Below are positions 49,801-59,818 of a stretch of DNA of 64,000 bases, piece by piece. The position numbers were made by a program, and so were the translations under genes. Source of the DNA: Datnioides undecimradiatus (Eukaryota; Chordata; Actinopteri; Lobotiformes; Datnioididae); assembly GCA_008933995.1 (NCBI GenBank), contig WARS01000090.1, positions 2,241,501 through 2,305,500 of the forward strand, read 5' to 3'. Numbering within the stretch: the first letter of the stretch is position 1; the number at the start of each line of letters is the position of its first letter. The notes beneath the pieces were generated by a model, which was given only the letters and a program-made list of their open reading frames with translations, searched no databases and was not told the origin of the DNA.

Positions 49801-52721
49801 AAAAAAAAAAAAAAAAAAAAGCCTTCCCAACACGCTCTCCCCACCCTTTCCAAACCGAGCCTGCTGCGGGTCAGCAGCGAGGAGGCGACGTGAGGAACTG
49901 CACACACATCTACCAGCTCAGAGTCAGCATGAGAGGAACGTGCAGGGGAGGCCCGGCCCACGTTCTGTCTCCCTCGTGCTGCTGAAAGCTGATTGGCTGG
50001 CCTACTGTATACGCTGCTGTGCGGGATCATATTACCAGGATAAAGCAAGTTGAACGGGGCTCGCTTGTGGCTGTCAGATCTGTTTCTTTTTGCTATTAGT
50101 GAAGCGTTACATTACACTGGGGAAACAATATTAAGTCACTTTAACTTTATTACGACTGGGATTACTCAGGATTACATCACTCTGAAAAAATAAATCCCCC
50201 CCATTCATTAAAAAGGTGCAGTGGGAGAATAAAAACAATGAAGAAAACAATGAAGAAAAAGAAAAGTATATGATGTAATTAAGAAAACAACATCAATCTT
50301 AATTGTAAGAAGAGTAAACAAAAACATTGCATCAGCCGCCTGTCGCCTGTCTGAGTCTCCCACCTCCGTCTGCTGCACCTTCCCTGATGAAAGTCACAGT
50401 AATGCTCACCGGAGTACTCTTTGGGCGACTCCTTCTCTCCTCCCTTGAAGAACTTGATGGTGGGATATCCCCGGACTCCGTACTCCTGGGCCAGCTCGGT
50501 CTCCTCCGTGGCGTCCACCTTACCCAGGCGGACCTCTGAGCCCTCGGCCTTCAGCATGCCGGCGGCCTTGGCGTACTCTGGAGCCAGGGCCTTGCAGTGA
50601 CCGCACCATGGGGCGTCTGAGAGTCGGGAGGAAATTTAGCAGGGCACGTGAAGACGTTAGCATTTCTACAACATTACCGGAAAACAAAACAAGTAACAAA
50701 ACAACAAAAAACAAAGATGGAGCTGAAACAAGATCGACGTTATTGATAGTTATTGTTTACTACTGATATCTTTTAATGATAATTCCAGTCTACACACTGC
50801 TAGGACATAATATGAGGCAGGGCATCTATCACAACCGCCCAGAATCATGTCAATACATTTCTTATTTTGTCTGAGCATCCAAAAACATGAGAAACTAACC
50901 AAGCGGCATCAGGATTTAACAATGTTTAATCATCAAACTGAGTGAATTCCCTGATAATAATCCATTTAAAAAACACTTGATAACTGCCCTGCTCGTACAG
51001 CGCAGAGCAGTATATAAACATGTGGTTAATTCATCTACTGGTCAGTCCACAGAGCTGATTATAAAGCAGTTTGACATGTGTTAAAGTGTTCACCAACGTG
51101 AGGATTGATGACTATCCTACATTGTATTTAATTGCAACTTAAATGTCACTTTTGGACAGTTTTAAGTGGCCGCGTGTCAGCTGGAAACCTGTGATCAACC
51201 CTTTATTGCATTTCAAACATTTATACCAAACAATATACACAGAAACACACACTATATTATTACCAGATTAACAAATGGCAGAAATTACAAACATAAAAAA
51301 GGTCTGTATTCATATGCTCCAGGATAACTTCTTGTTAAGTTCACTGGCAGCCTTATTTAACTAGAATCGTTAGATATGGAGACAACCCAGTAGCAAACTG
51401 CGTTAAAAATCCTGGCTAATTCAATTTCTACTGTGGTTTTGCATGTTAATTTCTAAGCCATGGCGTCTTATCGTCCATGCAACAGATAATCAACCCTATT
51501 AGAAGTGACACGTCAAATAAAAAACCCTGCATTGCATCACGTTACATTCTTAACCAAGAACTAAACTTCCTTGTTCCAGGACAGTCAACATAAACGCACA
51601 GATGAGCTTTTGTAAAAAGTACACGTCAACCTAGCTCCACATCTCAACTCAAGATCCCGCCCAGCTGAGGGGGGAAAAAAAGGACGTGGGCAAACAAAGC
51701 CTTCATCCCACCCATCCCCAGCTCATTGGAGAGTCCTCCCAGCAGCCGTCTCTGACTGGCGCACGGATGTGTCACACAGTATGCGGGGAGGTCAACAAGC
51801 TGACAAAAGTAAAGCGGGATGGGCCTGCAGGCTATGAAGTAGTGGCTGATTTTAAAGCCTGCGGAGTGGCACGTAAACTACTCACGGCATCACCATCAAA
51901 TTAATTACCCCGCGGCAGGAGATGATTAAATTTACTTTAAGTGACAAACTGAAACTTGCATAATGAGCCACAGCAGGCAATCGAAACTTGATAAAGTCAG
52001 TTAAATTACTTATGTCATTGTGGTATTAATACGTAAAAAGTAAAGGTGATCATGAACGCAGCATTTCTCAAAATGCAACATGATATTAGCTAACTTATGT
52101 GCACGATCCTGGAGGTGCAGCTAACTTATAGCAATAATTAGGCTAAGCCGAAGTTTCATGATGATTCACTTTAGAGGTAAAACATATCGCTGTTGTGTTA
52201 AAATGCTGAGGCAAGTTTCGTATCCTGGTCAGATCCGTTAACTACTCGAGGATACTCGGTGCTAGCTAAACAGAATTAATGGGAAATAGTACGACAAAGA
52301 GAACCCGCAGATAAACTGACAAACAACATTCAGTTTGTACATTAAGACACTGCGGTGAAGTAACCGTTGGACGATAAGGTGAAACAGATTCACGCATGAA
52401 TGCAAAACTGAACCAGACATCAGTGAGTTAGCCTCCAACTTGTCAGAAGTGTCAAAGTTTAATGCTAACATCAACCGCAAAGCTTAGTTTAACTGTTAGC
52501 TAGCTAGCTAGCCGGGCGACCGGCGAGCCTGCTGAGCACAGCTAGCGTTAGCTGGAGAGGTTTTGTAGCTTTTGTTACTCACAGAATTCAACCAGGAGGT
52601 TAGGGTGAGCTTTGAGAGCCTCGTCGAAGTTACTTTTCTTCAGCACCAGGACATCTTCTTCGTCGGCGATCTCAGCCCGGCTGGCCACAGCCAGCGTGCA
52701 CAGAAGCAAAAACTTAAACAT
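42381..52721 (-). CDS. p4hb: Protein disulfide isomerase, prolyl 4-hydroxylase beta subunit
   Basis: ER-lumen oxidoreductase and chaperone, and the beta subunit of collagen prolyl 4-hydroxylase. Coding exons in transcript order: 52721-52583, 50616-50410, 49134-49001, 48821-48684, 46933-46829, 46715-46590, 46497-46297, 46194-46074, 45355-45174, 44258-44142, 42455-42381. Phases agree and give 514 aa (human 508). Seen: a signal peptide ([16 protein letters not shown]); thioredoxin domain a with APWCGHC (Cys51, Cys54); the b and b' domains; domain a' with APWCGHC (Cys395, Cys398); an acidic tail; and the C-terminal retention signal HDEL, where mammals have KDEL. Domains a and a' are each entered by an exon boundary inside the Tyr codon just before APWCGHC, a trace of domain duplication. 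Intron 1 is about 2 kb. Confidence 0.98.
46788..46819. repeat. (TG)n(CG)n microsatellite beside a p4hb splice donor
   Basis: An alternating purine-pyrimidine tract, TG units running into CG units. It lies within about 10 nt of the donor of the p4hb exon at 46933-46829. Such tracts can adopt Z-DNA. Confidence 0.9.
49789..49820. repeat. Poly(A)-rich tract in a p4hb intron
   Basis: An A-tract of 26 nt with an adjoining short A-run, in the intron between the exons at 50616-50410 and 49134-49001. No retroelement body is recognisable next to it. Confidence 0.9.
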
Positions 52722-52867
52722 CGTCGAGTATTCTTCCTGACAGAGAGGCGAGAGGTGCAGACACAGTCGGCTACGGTTTAGCTGGGAGATTGCTCTTAGT
52801 TTTGGTCTTAGTTTGTTCTTGTTTCAGGTTGGGAGAGTAGCTGGTATTTTGTGTCTACCGCTACTAA

Positions 52868-52914
52868 CGTGGCACGCAGAAACCGGAGGGGGTCAGCCGT
52901 TGTGCGCATGCGCA
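52868..52914 (-). promoter_or_regulatory. p4hb: p4hb promoter: ERSE-like element and NRF1 site
   Basis: On the - strand CCGGT, nine bases, then CCACG (52886-52868) resembles the ER stress response element CCAAT-N9-CCACG with a changed first half. Just upstream, TGCGCATGCGCA (52903-52914) is a perfect palindromic NRF1 consensus. Both lie 150-195 bp upstream of the start codon. P4HB is a known unfolded-protein-response target in mammals; function here is inferred. Confidence 0.5.
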
Positions 52915-55900
52915 TTTATCAGGCCGAAAACAGTTCGTGTTGAATTGTGACTGGACCGCAGCGGGCTGCACCTGGAAGTGAAAGAGCGGCGCTCCCTGCT
53001 CTCCGCTGGCATGCCTACACATCATCCCTGGCTGATAACACACAGGGATCTGGCAAAACTGCATGGAAAATGTGATTTTTAGGCACCCGCACTTCTTAGT
53101 AAAATAGTAACATATAACTAAACACAGTTTTAACCATATTTTAGCAACAGCATGAAGTATTCCTTATGTTTATCCACACTGGATTAAAAAAATTATATGT
53201 TATTTAAATGAAATGCGTTCACTACGTTGTCATTTGGGTATTTGCAGTATTTTTTCTGATCCTGTGCTCTGGGACACAGCTGATGCAACTGTGGGGAGGA
53301 GAGGTGTTTGACAATATTGGTGTTTTTGTGTTTGCAAAGGCTACAGGGCAAAGTCTGAGTGATTAGAAACACTTACATCACACGGTGTTTTACTGACAAC
53401 CCCGCTTACACCCAAGAAACATATGCGTATCTTTGATATTATAACGCCCTGGTGAGAAATGGGTTAAATTGCTGATTTGCTCTGACTTACCTCTTGTGAT
53501 GTATGTAGCCCCCATAAGGCTCCCTTCTGATCTGTAGAAACAGTTAATGTGTTGGTCCAGTCTAGTTATAGTACACAGCTGGTTTAAGGAAACACAGATA
53601 GGAGAATTTAGGACAGTTAACATGATGCACCGACTCCTGATTGCTCCTTTCACACGGCCAAGCTCTGAGCCGTGGCTGCATTTGCGGTTTGAGTTTATGA
53701 TGCTATGGATATGGCTGTGGTGGCTGGATTGCTCTTTACTGCTACTGCCCGCAGTAGACAAGAAACCGTCATTTGGTTATACACGGGATTCAAGCTTGCG
53801 GCGCTTCTATCAGATATAACAGTAGCTTCAATACATTCAGTCAGCACAAGCATGTCCATTCACTGCACACAAGTAGGTAAGTGTGACATGCAGTATAAAG
53901 TAATGTTTCGCAGCCATAATCACAACAACCACACAGTGTGAGTCATCTGATGGATGGATGGCTGCTGCTCTGTGTTGCCTCATAATGTGGTCCCTGTTGT
54001 TCTGTTCAATCAACAGAACACCACGATAAGATGTGTTAAAGCTTGGCAACAGAACCCCCAAACCTGTACAGGTGGCAAGTGATCCGCAGATGTAAGTGAG
54101 AAAATGCAGGTTTTATTTTTGTAACGTGGGGGAAGGGGGCGAGCTTGAGAGTCACACATGAAAGACATGAAAAGACACATGTTCCTCTTCAATTTCCCCT
54201 CAGGCTCTCTGTGTTCTGCCTCATCGGTTTTCACTTTTCTTCGGTGAAAGCTGGAAGTGCGGCGAACCAATAGGAGTTTAGGGACCACTCTGGGAAGTCA
54301 AAGGGACATTTTTACATAGAAGTCAAATACAAGGTGCTTCTGAGATGAAGATAAAGGGAAACTTAACATTGATCTTGTGGTGACTGATCAATGTGTTGTT
54401 AAGAGATGTGCATTAAGTGGCCGCGCTCCACTGTTAGTCCACTTTATCCTAACCGAGTTTAACATTTGTTCCTTATTGATAGGTCGATAAGTGAGAGGAA
54501 ATATTGTAGGACAGGTTCAACCGGGGCCGGGAAGGCAAAGAAACTGAAGAAATTCAGCCAAACTTGCGCAATGGAGAGGTACAAAGGAGTCAACTTGAAA
54601 CACACTGGCTACAAAACCAATCTAACGTTCGACGTGTATGTTATTTAACTGTAGTCATTCATAGATACAAGCGCTGACACACACGTTCTTGTGCAACTGT
54701 GATGTGCTAATATCCCTCAGAATACCTCAGTTAAGAGAGTGACCCAGTACGTGAACATTTAAACATTTATGGGCTCCTCCTTCTCACAATGACTATCAGA
54801 ATGAAGGCAAAAAGACAAATAAAACCCTCCTTTTTGACAGAAAAACAAAAGCAAGCCCTTCGACACAAACACTCACTTGCCGATTTAGTACACCTCTCTG
54901 AAACTAAGGCAGTCTAATGTTATAAATCCCACATTTATGAAGGTTATAATGTTCGGTTATATGTTTTAGAGGGATGTTGATTCAACTCTGTGGTCATTTT
55001 GGAGGCTGCTGTTTTCGGTGCTGTTGAATTGTATTGCATAATACCGACAGATGTTTCTATTATCTCGTCCACCAGATTTGCATCACTGGGTGCAGGCTTA
55101 AAAGCAGAAGCGCCGTCCAAATGCTAAATGCACAGCTACCACCAATACTCACCGTTTAAATCAGCACAGGACACGATTTGCATCGACATCCTTGCACACA
55201 CATAATTTGGTAAGGCGGTCAAATTCAATAAAAATGCTTCCAGTTATTATATCTGAGTGGTGTTTACAGATCGCAGTGATATCTGTTCAGATCAACAGAC
55301 TTTGTGCTGCCATACACCGTTTATTTGAGTATGATATCTCAGGGACTGAGCGTGTGCATGCAACCACTGCCAGCTCTCTGATGTCTGTCCTTCGCACCGC
55401 ATATGTGATTTCTTTGTTAATGTAATTAATTGCACTTTAAAAGAGGTTTATTTTTTTAAAATGTTGCATATCTTTTGAATGGCCATGACACAACAGGCAA
55501 TATATGGTCAGATTTCATGCGGATGTGCTGCAAAAGGAGGGTCGGGATCAAAAGTTGGTTCAGTTTCCTGGCAACCAGCTCTTCTGACTGAGGCAACAAT
55601 GTTGAGGCGAATTAGTATTCATCCTTTGCCCTCCCCTCTACCTCATCTACATGCCTGACATCGAAACTTAAGCAAATTATGATATGATATGGTTGCCATA
55701 GAATCACACAGCTGTTAATATCATGTTTGCCTACAGTCTTAGTACATGAGGTGTTCAGGAAATGACAGGGGTACACTGTTGACTGCTTCAGCTGCATTCT
55801 GTCAATATTTCACAGCGGATGACAGATTCGGTGTGCGCTCATGCAGCAATTGTGCTTGTAAAACATATATTGTCCACACTTTAGCGCTTCAGCGTCTCTG

Positions 55901-57074
55901 TGCAAGCTTTATATTTTCCTTCCAGCCAGAACAAAACCATAAATAGCCACCCTCGCCTTGTTAAATGCAAGGCATACGTGTCATGGACGTCGAGCGCTCC
56001 TCAGTTTGTTAAAGCAGCCAGCCACCCTGTGAGTTGCTGAGGCTGTTTGACAGTTTGTCACTTCGCACACTTTCACACGAGTTCATTTCACTGCACTTAC
56101 AGTAGTTTTCAGTGTGTGTGGTCTTCCACAGCCGGTACCTTCAGTGTTAAGTCACGCAGTTTCTGCAGGGCATGAAACAATTAAGTTGCTGCTAAAGGGA
56201 GAGGCTATCTGTTGATTTTATCGGGACGATTTTTAAATGCAAATATTGCCGACCGCTGTTCGGCAAATTTCACGTCAGTGTTTGTTTAACTTTTATGTAA
56301 TCTGGCAGGTCAAGCCTGCACAGCCTGTTGTGTATAATGATACGAGGTGGTAGAAATTCAGAGTAGATTAAAATGAAGTGGTGTGATAGTAATGTTTGAT
56401 GGAGAAAAGGAAAAAAGTCTCAAGTGGAGAGAAACAGATCCTGTGTAGTTGTCGCATTAAGGCCAAGCTTAATGTGAACTAACAAAGGCCAAAAGCCTAA
56501 ACTCATCAAAATCACAGTAAAGGTCATTTCTTTAATGGAGCTATATATAAAGATGTTTGTTTAAAACATTAAATATTAACTAGAATTATCAACAGAATAT
56601 GAAGATAAACAGTTTTGACTTTATGTCACAGACGTCCATGTATTGCATGTAAGATATCCAGTGAAGTTAGCATGCTAACCAGCTAGCCCCAACATGTCTG
56701 GTAATACCACTTGGTGCCCAAAGAGGCCACAGTGAAATCACCCTAGCTTTGATGGACTATGCATGATGAAACAGTGCTGCCCCAAGGCTGTGTCATAAAC
56801 TCTCGCTCCCAGCATGAAACCGCACGCTGTGGTAGAGACTTTTACTTTCCTTGTTTCTAACGATGCGGGTAGACACACCCAACTTTGCAGCGATCTCCTG
56901 CACCTACTTTGTTTGCAGTATGACTTCGACAGGTGGACAGTTCCTATAAAAAGCTGATGTAGCATGATATGCAGCGTCTGCAGCCATTCTAGTGTCTCTT
57001 TAAGGCTTATATACACACTGTCAGTGCTATGATGTTGATGTCGATCAGGTATAAAGTCTAATATCTAGTATAGT

Positions 57075-57145
57075 GTGTCAGCATGCTAACATTTGCTAAT
57101 TAGCGCTAAATGCAAAGTACATCAGGTGCTAATGTGAGTGTCAGA
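57075..57145. repeat. Fragment resembling a common teleost dispersed repeat
   Basis: The blocks gtcagcatgctaacatttgc and taattagcgctaaatgcaaa, then gtacatcagg, resemble an abundant teleost repeat with the core GCATGCTAACATTTGCTAAT. A related TAGCATGCTAAC occurs at about 56669. Ends are not resolved. Confidence 0.4.
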
Positions 57146-57199
57146 TAGTCTGGAAAATAACCAGTAACTATAGCTGAATAAAAGTATGAAATTATGTAA

Positions 57200-57275
57200 A
57201 ATCTACATAATCAAGTAGCTTAAAATTGTACTTAATTGAGATACTTGAGTAAATATACTTAGTTACCTTACACCA
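57200..57275. repeat. Terminal fragment of a teleost DNA transposon
   Basis: The blocks attgtacttaattgag, tacttgagtaaatatact and tagttacctta follow the pattern of a frequent teleost transposon end (ACTTGAGTAAATGTACTTAGTTAC). It abuts the AT microsatellite. No second end is visible. Confidence 0.4.
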
Positions 57276-57280
57276 GAGCG

Positions 57281-57417
57281 CATATATATATATATATATA
57301 GTATATATATATATAGTATATATATATAGTATATATATATATATATAGTATATATATATATAGTATATATATATGTACATATATATATATATATAGTACA
57401 TATATATATAGAGTACA
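57281..57417. repeat. Compound (TA)n microsatellite with GTA interruptions
   Basis: About 137 bp of TA repeats broken at fairly regular intervals by AGTA, or by GTACA near the right end. The unit is about 12-20 bp. The tract is largely self-complementary. Confidence 0.95.
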
Positions 57418-57819
57418 TGCTGCAGCTAATAACACCAAAATGACAATATATTGTGTTTATAGATAATATTTTGGTATTTGGTATTTAAAGAGATAGTTCG
57501 ATGGGGGAACAAATCTCTGTGGGCTCAACATCAGATGTATCAGCTTGTGTTTTCTTATCTCACCGGGGATGAACAACAGGAAGCTATGGGCGACACTTAA
57601 CCAGAGGGACGTAAAAGGCAGGCAAAGGGGACATTTAATTGTTCTTATGAATGAGTGCTCCAGGAAGTTCAGTAATAAGCGGGATGAATGCAGAGCGGGA
57701 GGACAGAATGAAAGATGAGGACGCGCTCATCGACGTACGCAGAGCTGGAGCTCATGTTTTGACCATGCGGTTGAAATCAGCTCATTAAAGCTTAATGGGA
57801 TTTTAATAAGGATGTTGGC

Positions 57820-57843
57820 AGAGACAGAGAGAGGAGAGGAGAG

Positions 57844-57877
<34 letters not shown>

Positions 57878-57878
57878 T
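57820..57878. repeat. (GA)n/(GAGGA)n purine tract
   Basis: A nearly pure purine strand with mixed GA and GGAGA units, capable of triplex formation. Confidence 0.9.
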
Positions 57879-58875
57879 GAACGTTCACCTTTAAATACAT
57901 TTAATGAAAAAAAGAAAAAAGTCTGAGTGCAGTTGCCATGCCAACGGTATCAAATCAAGCCCCTGGAGTCCTTGAGGTTACTGGAGGCAGGACATTCAGT
58001 TGCAGTGAACTCTGAATATGAAGTGAGTTTATGATAAACAATGCGGACGCTGATGTCACAGTCGAAACGATGATTCACGATGGGAACCATGAAAGAAGAT
58101 ACCACTCCTATGTCTCTATGAGAAGAACATCAAAATGTCAGACAATGTGCTGTGGAGTGTCTTTGTTGGTTTAAAAAGAAAAACACGCCTTAACTCATTT
58201 GTAAATCAAGTTCCATAGTCTGAACGTCAGGCTGTGAACATACACCGAGGTGGAAGATAACAGAGGTGTGTGTTTTCTCAAAATTACCCGAAATTACACA
58301 TTGTGCTTTTCAGCGCCGTGCCAAAGGTGTATAGTTTCTCCCTCGTGTCACACCATTACAGCATAAGATAAGACCCACCCACCCATGGACCAAGGATCCC
58401 CTCTACGTTTGCTCAACGGCCTTGCGTAAATAACAGAACAGTGACAGGGCAATGTTAGCTTCCTCTGTTAGTGCCACATCACCCTTCTGCTGCATCACCA
58501 CTAAGTGCTTTGTGTTTAAAGCCATTATCATCGTCTTACTACTGTTATTAAAGACACGGTTTTGTTTTTAGGAGAATGCATGTAGATTGAATTGTGTGTC
58601 TGTGTCCAACAGAGAAAGGCACTTACATGGTAATTTGCATGCACATATTCTGATATTAGATGAATGTTGTACATTGCAGTAATTGATGCTGAACACACAT
58701 CAGTTGTTCTTGTTGACGTGCAAGGAAACAGTTGGTTGGGTTCACATTAAGCGGTGTGAATAAGGAAGTCTGTGTAACCTGCAATACTCTGCCACAAGGT
58801 GGATCCACGTGCCTCCAACTAACAGAAGAGAAGAGAAGAGGAAAGGGACTGATTTGCTGTAGATTTCTGTTACAA

Positions 58876-58891
58876 CAGTGCCCTCTAGTGG
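58876..58891 (-). promoter_or_regulatory. Strong CTCF-like motif
   Basis: On the - strand the sequence is CCACTAGAGGGCACTG, a full match to the CTCF core consensus CCASYAGRKGGCRSYV. It lies in the intergenic stretch between p4hb and the PECAM1-like gene. Function is inferred from the motif only. Confidence 0.45.
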
Positions 58892-59533
58892 TGAATACTG
58901 AGGAAGTCACACTGTTGAAATACACAGTTTATTTGGAGAAACAGTAACCTATAGTGGCAAGGCTTTAATTCACAAAACATGTTGTTGTATATTTTATTTG
59001 TGTTTGTGTTTATAACCAACAACACAACAACAAATTCATGTTTGACTTTCTCTCAACTGCAGTTTAGTATTTCCAACGTTTCCCCTTTTGCCATTCCCCA
59101 TTCAACAACATTCCTATATTACAATCAATCTGTTGTGTCCATTTTCCTATGTTATTGCATATTTATATATTGACATGCTCACTATACATATAGAGATAAA
59201 GATTTGCCCATGATACATAATGGTTAATAGCATTTTTATCATCTTTCGACTAAACTGTAAATATTTTCCATTCCAGTACAGTATACTAATAAAAAAATAA
59301 CTAATCTATTGACACTCAACATGATAAAGACACTTGCAAATGTCACTATAGTACAATGGGTAAACCAATCTATTGGGTATACATCTATACGGTAAGACCT
59401 GCTGGTGGAACCTGAGTGAGCAGGTGCATGAGCTCACCTGTGTACACACACCAAGGGAACTGCATGTTGTGTATGATAGTACATTGAATTTTTATTTAAT
59501 TGTATTTTTATTTTATTTCTCTTTGTCTTTTCT

Positions 59534-59539
59534 TTTATT
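59534..59539 (-). terminator. Polyadenylation hexamer of the PECAM1-like gene
   Basis: AATAAA on the - strand, about 280 nt after the stop codon. Three more hexamers follow within 50 bp (59512-59517, 59507-59512, 59491-59496). Confidence 0.55.
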
Positions 59540-59818
59540 TCCAGCGCAGATGGACACTTCAGCTGAGGAAGAAGCTTACCAACTCACACTAAAACCATAT
59601 TTTACCGCAGAGTCACTCCCTGCTCATCACATTTCTGTCTTTGCAGTGCACAAGAAAAACACACCACCAAACCCAGTGAAGATGTGTGCGTTTATTGGGG
59701 TGCACAAGATATTTACAGCTAACTTATTGCTCTGGATGGAAACCGAGATTGCTCTTTGCAGGTGTGACAAAAACAGAGAAGAGCAGAGCAGCGTGAGAAG
59801 AAAAGAAAGCTGTGGTCA

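Larger units (their letters stand above)
52915..59533. other. Gene-poor intergenic region, about 6.5 kb
   Basis: No exon, RNA gene or intact mobile element recognised on either strand. It holds repeat fragments (57075-57145, 57200-57275), an AT microsatellite and a GA microsatellite (listed separately), and one strong CTCF-like motif. Short ORFs here show no domain or codon signal that I recognise. Confidence 0.5.

Noticed and set aside
54466-54648. 60-codon basic ORF in the gene-poor region
   Set aside because: Short, no homology recognised, no splice or poly(A) context.
57192-57401. 69-codon Tyr/Ile repeat ORF
   Set aside because: It is a direct translation of the TA microsatellite.
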